A stretch of 64,000 nt of DNA. Source: Bacillus alkalisoli. Its GTDB lineage: Bacteria > Bacillota > Bacilli > Bacillales > Bacillaceae_I. This document shows positions 59,202 through 64,000 of the stretch, piece by piece. A model generated the notes under the pieces. That model was given only the letters and a program-made list of their open reading frames with translations, searched no databases and was not told the DNA's origin. Each line of letters begins with the position of its first letter. Position 1 is the stretch's first letter. The position numbers and the translations under genes are program-made. The stretch lies in the NCBI RefSeq assembly GCF_002797415.1, contig NZ_KZ454944.1, positions 271,745 through 335,744 of the forward strand, given 5' to 3'.

Positions 59202-59759
59202 ATGAAACACTATCATTTATTTCTAGCATTCTTCCGAGTTGGCATGCTTGGCTTTGGCGGCGGACCATCGAGCATCCCACTCGTACATAAAGAAGTAGTC
59301 GAAAAGTACAAATGGCTAAGTGACGATGATTTCTCAGACATCCTCGCCTTAAGCAACACGCTCCCTGGCCCTATCGCCACCAAAATGGCAGGCTACATCG
59401 GCTACAGAGTCGCAGGCACACTCGGCATGCTAAACGCAATCCTTTCATCTATCGTCCCAACCATCGTACTTATGATCGTCCTACTCACCACCTTGTCCAA
59501 CTTCCGCGACCATCCCGGAGTACAAGGTATGACAAAAGCGATCGTGCCAGTGGTAGCTGTCATGCTTGCTAGCTTAACATGGGACTTTTTCGCTAAATCA
59601 AAACAAGGACTCGGCATCACGGCGGCGACCATTTTAATCATCGGAAGTTTAGTTACAATCGAATTGCTCGGCATTCATCCAGGCCTTATCATCGGCGCCC
59701 TCCTACTAGCAGCACTAATTAAAAAAGACAAACAACCTGAAGGAGGCAACGCAACATGA
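59202..59759 (+). CDS. chromate transporter family protein, short form, first of pair
   Basis: A 185-residue membrane protein with about five to six helices and the CHR motifs FFRVGMLGFGGGPSSIPLV and LALSNTLPGPIATKMAGYIGY. Short CHR proteins work as pairs encoded together, each matching half of a long ChrA; reported substrates include chromate, but the native substrate is often unknown. It overlaps the second gene by 4 bp. B. subtilis ywrA/ywrB is the likely counterpart. The ribosome site GAAGGCAAC is weak. Confidence 0.88.
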   Translation: MKHYHLFLAFFRVGMLGFGGGPSSIPLVHKEVVEKYKWLSDDDFSDILALSNTLPGPIATKMAGYIGYRVAGTLGMLNAILSSIVPTIVLMIVLLTTLSNFRDHPGVQGMTKAIVPVVAVMLASLTWDFFAKSKQGLGITAATILIIGSLVTIELLGIHPGLIIGALLLAALIKKDKQPEGGNAT

Positions 59760-60289
59760 TTATTTACTGGCACATTTTCCTTGCCTTCTTCATCCCAGGA
59801 ATCGTCGGCTATGGTGGCGGTCCCGCGACCATTCCATTAGTAGAAAATGAAGTTGTCCACCGATATGAGTGGCTATCTGTTCAAGAATTCAGTGAAGTGC
59901 TCGCACTCGGCAACGCCCTACCAGGCCCAATCGCGACGAAAATGGCTGGCTACATCGGCTATGAACAGGCCGGAATCCTTGGAGCTGCAGTCGGCGTTTT
60001 CGCAACCGTCGCACCATCGCTCATCCTCATGATCGCACTCATGAGCTTGCTCTATAAATTCAAAGACTCGCCAAAAGTAAAGCGTATGTCGAATTACGTA
60101 CGCCCAACTATCGCTCTACTACTTGGTGTGATGGCGTACCGCTTTTTCGCCCAATCATACGAAGGCGCTGGCCTCATCCATTCGGCGATCCTAGTTATCG
60201 CAAGCTTTCTCTTGCTCGAAAAATGGAAAGTCCACCCAGCCTACGTTATCGTTGGCGCACTCGTCTACGGCGCCGTGCTTTTATCTTAA
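59756..60289 (+). CDS. chromate transporter family protein, short form, second of pair
   Basis: Partner of the preceding gene: 177 residues, with matching motifs FFIPGIVGYGGGPATIPLV and LALGNALPGPIATKMAGYIGY. The two proteins are homologous to each other and probably insert in opposite orientations to form one transporter. It starts in the ATGA overlap with a GGAGG site inside the first gene. A hairpin without a T tract follows. Confidence 0.88.
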   Translation: MIIYWHIFLAFFIPGIVGYGGGPATIPLVENEVVHRYEWLSVQEFSEVLALGNALPGPIATKMAGYIGYEQAGILGAAVGVFATVAPSLILMIALMSLLYKFKDSPKVKRMSNYVRPTIALLLGVMAYRFFAQSYEGAGLIHSAILVIASFLLLEKWKVHPAYVIVGALVYGAVLLS

Positions 60290-60312
60290 GAAAATACATT
60301 CGAATTTCGTTT

Positions 60313-60354
60313 AGTCTTTCCGGAATAATGTTTTTATCACCTTATTCCGGGACT
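60313..60354 (+). terminator. hairpin after the chromate-transporter pair
   Basis: AGTC...CCGGAATAA (60313-60328) pairs with TTATTCCGG-GACT (60342-60354). No T tract, so termination is uncertain. Confidence 0.5.
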
Positions 60355-60421
60355 ATCCGATTCTCTCGTCGCCACACCTACAAGCTCTAACGTTACAAGC
60401 CATCTAAGGAGGTACATTTCC

Positions 60422-61027
60422 GTGAAAAAACTATTACTAACAGGCTTTGTCCCATTTCTACAATTCCCGGTCAATCCAACTGAGGAAATCGCGAAAGCAC
60501 TCGACGGAACGGTTATAGGAGAATACGAGATTCACAGTCGAGTTCTACCAGTAGATTTCGCCGAATCGGCACCACAACTACTAGCCTACTACGATGAACT
60601 ACAACCAGACGCTGTCATCTCACTTGGCCTTGCAGCAGGAAGAGCCCACATCACACCAGAACGCATCGCCATTAACTGCAAAGACGGCGAACCAGACAAC
60701 ACCGGCAAAGCATGCGAAGACGAACTAATCGAGACGGATGGCCCAGACGGCTATTTCTCCACCTTACCAATTCGAGCAATGGTCAACACATTGAAAGAAA
60801 ACGGCTACCCAGCCAAAATATCCAACTCAGCTGGCACGTACCTTTGCAATAACGTTATGTACGCCACGCTACATAAAATCGCGAGTTCATCGGATCGAAG
60901 CAACGTCCGCGCAGGCTTCATCCACATCCCAGCTTCACACGAATTAGCATTAAAACTAAACAACAGCCCTAGTTGGTCCCAACAAGACTTAACAAACGCA
61001 ATCAAACTAGCCATTCAGACGTTGTAA
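60422..61027 (+). CDS. pcp: pyrrolidone-carboxylate peptidase
   Basis: Cytosolic C15 cysteine peptidase that removes N-terminal pyroglutamate from peptides. The 201 residues show the catalytic triad motifs: Glu in ITPERIAIN (about 81), Cys in SAGTYLCNNVMY (about 143) and His in AGFIHIPA (about 167). The start is GTG after AAGGAGGTAC. No terminator is evident; array A3 follows after ~150 bp. Confidence 0.94.
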   Translation: MKKLLLTGFVPFLQFPVNPTEEIAKALDGTVIGEYEIHSRVLPVDFAESAPQLLAYYDELQPDAVISLGLAAGRAHITPERIAINCKDGEPDNTGKACEDELIETDGPDGYFSTLPIRAMVNTLKENGYPAKISNSAGTYLCNNVMYATLHKIASSSDRSNVRAGFIHIPASHELALKLNNSPSWSQQDLTNAIKLAIQTL

Positions 61028-61175
61028 TGGCTGTTTTTAATTAAAACTATCAAAATATTCTTTATTTATTGTGTGGAAGTGGTAAAATTTAGTTCATATA
61101 GACTATTTATGCTGAAAATGAACAGAGCATGAGGGGGAAAACGTCTAACATAGATAGGAAGTGAGGTTATTGTAG

Positions 61176-61336
61176 GTTTTATCGGCGAAAATACGGAGTC
61201 AATCGGCGAAAATGCAGGTTTTATCGGCGAAAAAAAAGGGTCAATCGGCGAAAATGAGGATTTAACCGGCGATAAGGTGGTGCTTATCGGCGAAACACAC
61301 GAAGTATCGGCGAAAGTGGCCATTTATCGGTGAAAC
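61176..61336. repeat. 21-bp phased array, ATCGGCGA family, copy A3
   Basis: Cores A(T/C)CGGCGA start at 61181, 61202, 61223, 61244, 61265, 61286, 61306 and 61326: five steps of 21 then two of 20, the same pattern as A1. Spacers are unrelated. Confidence 0.92.
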
Positions 61337-61355
61337 AGCTACGTCTTATCTTATC

Positions 61356-61393
61356 AAAAAAAGCGAGCAGTTGGTTGTTAAACCAATGCTCGC
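61356..61393 (-). terminator. intrinsic terminator on the - strand
   Basis: GCGAGCA-TTGGTT and AACCAA-TGCTCGC stem (61363-61393, one bulged G) followed on the - strand by seven T (61362-61356). It begins 1 bp after the stop codon of the small - strand gene, supporting that gene. Confidence 0.88.
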
Positions 61394-61394
61394 C

Positions 61395-61505
61395 TTACCT
61401 TACGAAAAATGCTACAAGTTTGACCCAGCCGAACGTAGAGAGCCAAAGTGGCACACTTAACATCGTGCCCCAAAACATTCCTATTAATAACCGATTTTTT
61501 TCCAT
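61395..61505 (-). CDS. 36-residue predicted membrane protein
   Basis: A very small - strand gene: ATG at 61505, TAA at 61397-61395. The product starts MEKNRLLIGMFWGTMLSVPL and ends in a hydrophobic stretch, GWVKLVAFFVR, probably one or two short membrane segments with a basic C-terminus. A strong ribosome site GGAGG (61519-61515) lies 9 nt before the start, and a strong terminator begins right after the stop, so this is a complete expression unit. A longer + strand frame overlapping it (61330-61593) has no ribosome site. I do not recognise the family. Confidence 0.78.
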   Translation of the reverse strand: MEKNRLLIGMFWGTMLSVPLWLSTFGWVKLVAFFVR

Positions 61506-61820
61506 CGTATACCGCCTCCAAAAAGAATCATGTTCTATTTATTGGTCGAAACAAAATAAAATATACAAGCCGGAAATCTATTTGAGTAACTAAAAAATGT
61601 TGAACTACTAAACGAAAAACGAATGAAGACACGTTAATTGGAGTAAAGTCACCGTTTTGAGCTAATGCATCTTATGTGCAGGGTGACATCTTTTCGTTTT
61701 TCAGTAAACTCATCCTATTAAGATTTTAGTGCGTTTAAAAGACTATACCCCAATCTACAGAAAAATATAGGGGTAATGTGTCTGTATTCTAAAAAATATT
61801 ATGACAAAGGGGAGCAAATT
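61506..61820. other. intergenic region with a long imperfect palindrome
   Basis: ACTAAACGAAAAACGAA (61606-61622) is mirrored by TTCGTTTTTCAGTAAACT near 61693-61712, and inside it GTCACC/GGGTGAC (about 61647 and 61678) and TGCAT/ATGTGCA pair. ACCCC/GGGGT (61746 and 61770) form another possible stem. The promoters of both divergent genes should lie here; I cannot place them firmly. Confidence 0.45.
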
Positions 61821-62645
61821 ATGACATATTCTATCGTGGGTTATTGTCCGAAAGAAAAAGAGTGGGGAATTGCAGTTCAATCGAAGTTTCTTGGAGTGGG
61901 CTCTGTTGTGCCGTGGGCGAAAGCAGGAGTTGGAGCAGTTGCAACGCAATCGTATGCAAATACTTCGTATGGTCCAAACGGGCTCGAACTAATGGAACAG
62001 GGAAAAACAGCGGAAGAAGTAGTGCAACTATTAACAGAGGCAGACGAACATCGTGAATTTCGTCAGTTTGGGGTAATTGATGCACAAGGTAACGCGGCGA
62101 GCTATACTGGTTCAAAGTGCTATGACTGGGCAGGAGGCAAAATCGGAACGCATCATGCGGCTCAAGGCAACATCTTGGTGAGTGGAGAAACTGTTAGCGA
62201 GATGGCTCAAGTTTTTGAAAAAACAGAAGGGCCTTTGGCGGAGCGACTGTTGAAGGCGTTAGCGGCTGGACAAGAGGCGGGTGGCGACAGTCGGGGGCAG
62301 CAGTCGGCGTCGTTGTTAGTTGTGAAGGAGAAGGGCGGATACGGCGGGTATAATGATCGCTTTATCGACTTAAGGGTGGAGGACCATCCGCTACCGATTC
62401 AAGAGTTAACGCGAATTTACCAACTGCAACAGTTGTATTTTGCACCGACTAAACAAGAGAATGTGGTGGAAATCGAGGGAGAGACGGCACAAACGTTGCA
62501 AGCCGAGTTAGAAAGATTAGGATATTACAAGGGCGACTTGCAAGAGGCGTTGACGACGTATATTCATACAGAAAACTTCGAGGGGCGCGAGCAGGCGGTT
62601 GGGTTGATAGATAGTGAAGTACTGGATTATATGAAGAAGCAGTGA
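61821..62645 (+). CDS. DUF1028 family protein (Ntn-hydrolase-like)
   Basis: A 274-residue cytosolic protein of the DUF1028 family, predicted to have an Ntn-hydrolase fold. The N-terminal 200 residues carry the signatures MTYSIVGYCPKEKEWGIAVQS, GVGAVATQSYANTSYGP, TGSKCYDWAGG and GGDSRGQQSASLLVV. The last ~70 residues, with LQAELERLGYYKGDLQEAL, resemble a degenerate peptidoglycan-binding-like repeat. The substrate is unknown. AAAGGGGAGC precedes the ATG at 61821. The next gene follows after a GGGTCTGACCCC palindrome (62654). Confidence 0.85.
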   Translation: MTYSIVGYCPKEKEWGIAVQSKFLGVGSVVPWAKAGVGAVATQSYANTSYGPNGLELMEQGKTAEEVVQLLTEADEHREFRQFGVIDAQGNAASYTGSKCYDWAGGKIGTHHAAQGNILVSGETVSEMAQVFEKTEGPLAERLLKALAAGQEAGGDSRGQQSASLLVVKEKGGYGGYNDRFIDLRVEDHPLPIQELTRIYQLQQLYFAPTKQENVVEIEGETAQTLQAELERLGYYKGDLQEALTTYIHTENFEGREQAVGLIDSEVLDYMKKQ

Positions 62646-62695
62646 TGCATTGAAGGGTCTGACCCCGCGGTGCACAAGCAATTGGGGGAGAGTAA

Positions 62696-63424
62696 ATGTC
62701 ATTTGAATTAGGTTTCATTATTCTTATTTTAATTTATGGGATGATGTTGTTAGAAAAGTGGCTGAATCGCAAGCTGCCGCACTATGAAGATGTGTCAGAG
62801 ACAAAAGGAACGAACCTATTATATTGGGGTGGAATTTTGATTCTTTTGGCACTATTAGCGTTGGCTTATTTTGGCGACCTATCGAACATGACCTTTGTAA
62901 AGTGGGCGACGATAGCTGGTATTACGGTAATGTGGACCCTCAAAGCGGCTTTGGAGTGGAAGTATTTGGAGAGCAAGAAATATGTGAATACATTAATAGT
63001 AATGGGGCTCGGAGTGGTGCTAGTTTTTGGCGGGTTTTTCGTGTATGAGGGAAGAACGCAAACGACTTACGGGGAACTACTGAGTTCGGTAATTGGGGAT
63101 AAGGAAATTGAAGAAATTTATATTTTATCGTGGGATGTAGATGAGGAACGATACAGACATAAAAAAGTGGCGATAACAGATAAGGATATGATCAACCGGT
63201 TTTTCGAGGACTCGATTGTCAATATGGAGCTTCAGAAAAGGAACGTTCTGCCTGGAATGGAATATCGGATGATGATCAAAACGAGCGGCCGACAAATTAT
63301 TCATGTGGAGTTTTCTCCAGGGGAAAATTTAGTTCGCATTCAACATGAAAACTATGTGATCGATGGAGAGAATGAGATTTTGGAAGTATTGAACAGCATG
63401 GAGCTGGAATGGGAGAAATATTGA
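62696..63424 (+). CDS. membrane protein, probably DUF4181
   Basis: A 242-residue protein with four predicted helices in the first half (about 4-20, 42-60, 67-84 and 97-117), then a soluble domain (125-242). The N-terminal YGMMLLEKWLNRKL fits my memory of DUF4181 proteins of Bacillus, but this is not certain. The function is unknown. GGGGGAG precedes the ATG. It is probably co-transcribed with the DUF1028 gene 50 bp upstream and ends at a strong terminator. Confidence 0.75.
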   Translation: MSFELGFIILILIYGMMLLEKWLNRKLPHYEDVSETKGTNLLYWGGILILLALLALAYFGDLSNMTFVKWATIAGITVMWTLKAALEWKYLESKKYVNTLIVMGLGVVLVFGGFFVYEGRTQTTYGELLSSVIGDKEIEEIYILSWDVDEERYRHKKVAITDKDMINRFFEDSIVNMELQKRNVLPGMEYRMMIKTSGRQIIHVEFSPGENLVRIQHENYVIDGENEILEVLNSMELEWEKY

Positions 63425-63431
63425 GTCGAGT

Positions 63432-63475
63432 GAGCCGAGGGTCTAGTCACACTGGCACCTCGGCTCCTTTTTTTT
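63432..63475 (+). terminator. intrinsic terminator of the DUF1028-DUF4181 unit
   Basis: GAGCCGAGG (63432-63440) pairs perfectly with CCTCGGCTC (63458-63466), then eight T. Confidence 0.93.
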
Positions 63476-63606
63476 GTTAATCAGGTTAAAATGGCTCACT
63501 TTTTTTAAAAAATGGTCATTCTTATCATGATATAACACGTTTTGGTCATTTTATGAGGAATTCGTACATACACCTAGAGGTATATTTAGTCTTTTTTGAG
63601 CAATAA

Positions 63607-63720
63607 TCGTGCGCCACGGGCCATTTTTTGTGCGGCAAAAGCCGAAAGTGGTGCACCTACTACCAATTTTTGTGCGTCTAGCAATCATATTCGTGCGCCA
63701 AACCTCGTTTTCGGTGCGCC
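63607..63720. repeat. 21-bp phased array F1 (GTGCG)
   Basis: GTGC(G/A) cores start at 63609, 63630, 63651, 63672, 63693 and 63714, every step exactly 21 bp, with unrelated sequence between. Confidence 0.88.
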
Positions 63721-63783
63721 AAGTATAAATATACCCCCAGTTCCATATACAGGTGCAATTGCACTTCAACATTCCGAACACGC

Positions 63784-63860
63784 TTTGTCCGGATGTGGCT
63801 ACTTTTTGTCCGCAACTCGCACAAAATTGTCTGCAACTTGCCCAATCTTGTCTGCATCTC
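63784..63860. repeat. 21-bp phased array F2 (TTGTC(C/T)GC)
   Basis: TGTC cores start at 63786, 63807, 63828 and 63849, every step exactly 21 bp. The motif differs from F1, and the two arrays are ~65 bp apart. The rest of the window (63861-64000) is G-poor on the + strand and shows nothing more. Confidence 0.82.
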
Positions 63861-64000
63861 ACTCTACTACCTATACATGTTACTACCACCATAACAATCA
63901 TGCCCACCCGCAACCAAACAAAAAAGCGTCAATCCCTACACCACCAGGACCAACGCCACCCGCCTAACTTTAATTCTCCCTCTCCAACTCCTCTTCAATC

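Noticed and set aside
61330-61593. 87-residue + strand frame overlapping the small - strand gene
   Set aside because: No ribosome site, starts in array A3, and overlaps a - strand unit with both ribosome site and terminator.
63551-63967. Overlapping ~120-residue frames on both strands at the right edge
   Set aside because: Both follow arrays F1 and F2 (21 bp, in phase with codons) and have no ribosome sites or recognisable domain.

Overview
The window looks like a chromosomal segment of a spore-forming member of the Bacillaceae. It is AT-rich, carries sporulation genes (spo0F, spoIIR, spoIID, spoIIQ), and follows the Bacillus subtilis order around spo0F-fbaA-tal-murAB-glpX-rho-rpmE-tdk-prfA-prmC-spoIIR-ywlB-ywlC-mntP-ywlE-rpiB-ywlG-glyA-upp-atp-ywzB-ywmB-murAA-spoIID-spoIIQ. 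Nearly every gene is on the + strand, as expected for a leading-strand region. I see no rRNA, tRNA, phage or transposase gene. Differences from B. subtilis are an 11-gene complex I (nuo) operon, an atpZ gene, a zinc-free L31 beside rho, an ECF sigma/anti-sigma pair, a PAS-STAS regulator, and a histidine-kinase-like protein that has lost its catalytic residues.

Layout: 0-9.4 kb holds spo0F (cut by the left edge), glycolytic and gluconeogenic genes, murAB, rho, rpmE2 and tdk. 9.5-20.4 kb holds a lipoprotein gene, prfA-prmC, spoIIR, ywlB-tsaC inside a dense DnaA-box cluster, mntP, ywlE, a chemoreceptor, rpiB and ywlG. 20.4-28.8 kb holds the PAS-STAS gene, the ECF operon, glyA, upp and a Vpr-like protease. 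29.9-37.4 kb is the ATP synthase operon and 39.3-50.0 kb the nuo operon, so proton pumping and proton-driven ATP synthesis are encoded almost side by side, separated by the kinase-like gene. 50-57 kb returns to envelope and sporulation genes. 57-63.4 kb is accessory: a YwrD-like gamma-glutamyltransferase, paired short chromate-transporter proteins, pcp, a 36-residue membrane protein on the - strand, and DUF1028 and DUF4181 proteins.

The most unusual content is between genes. Twelve degenerate tandem arrays, from at least seven sequence-unrelated motif families, lie between transcription units, usually just after an intrinsic terminator. Every array has a period of about 21 bp or exactly 52 bp, close to two or five turns of B-DNA. 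In the 21-bp arrays a short core is conserved while the DNA between cores is not, yet the spacing is kept. The 52-bp units of one family contain inverted arms with compensatory changes. None lies inside an operon. This is my best candidate for an undescribed system. Also scattered through the window are five copies of a ~150-bp palindromic element whose terminal arms differ between copies but pair within each copy, eight short GGTGCC(A/T)GGCACC palindromes, and TAGTGGTTAG-type repeats.

Gene names rest on reading protein motifs and gene order from memory, with no database search. Promoters and terminators are pattern calls.
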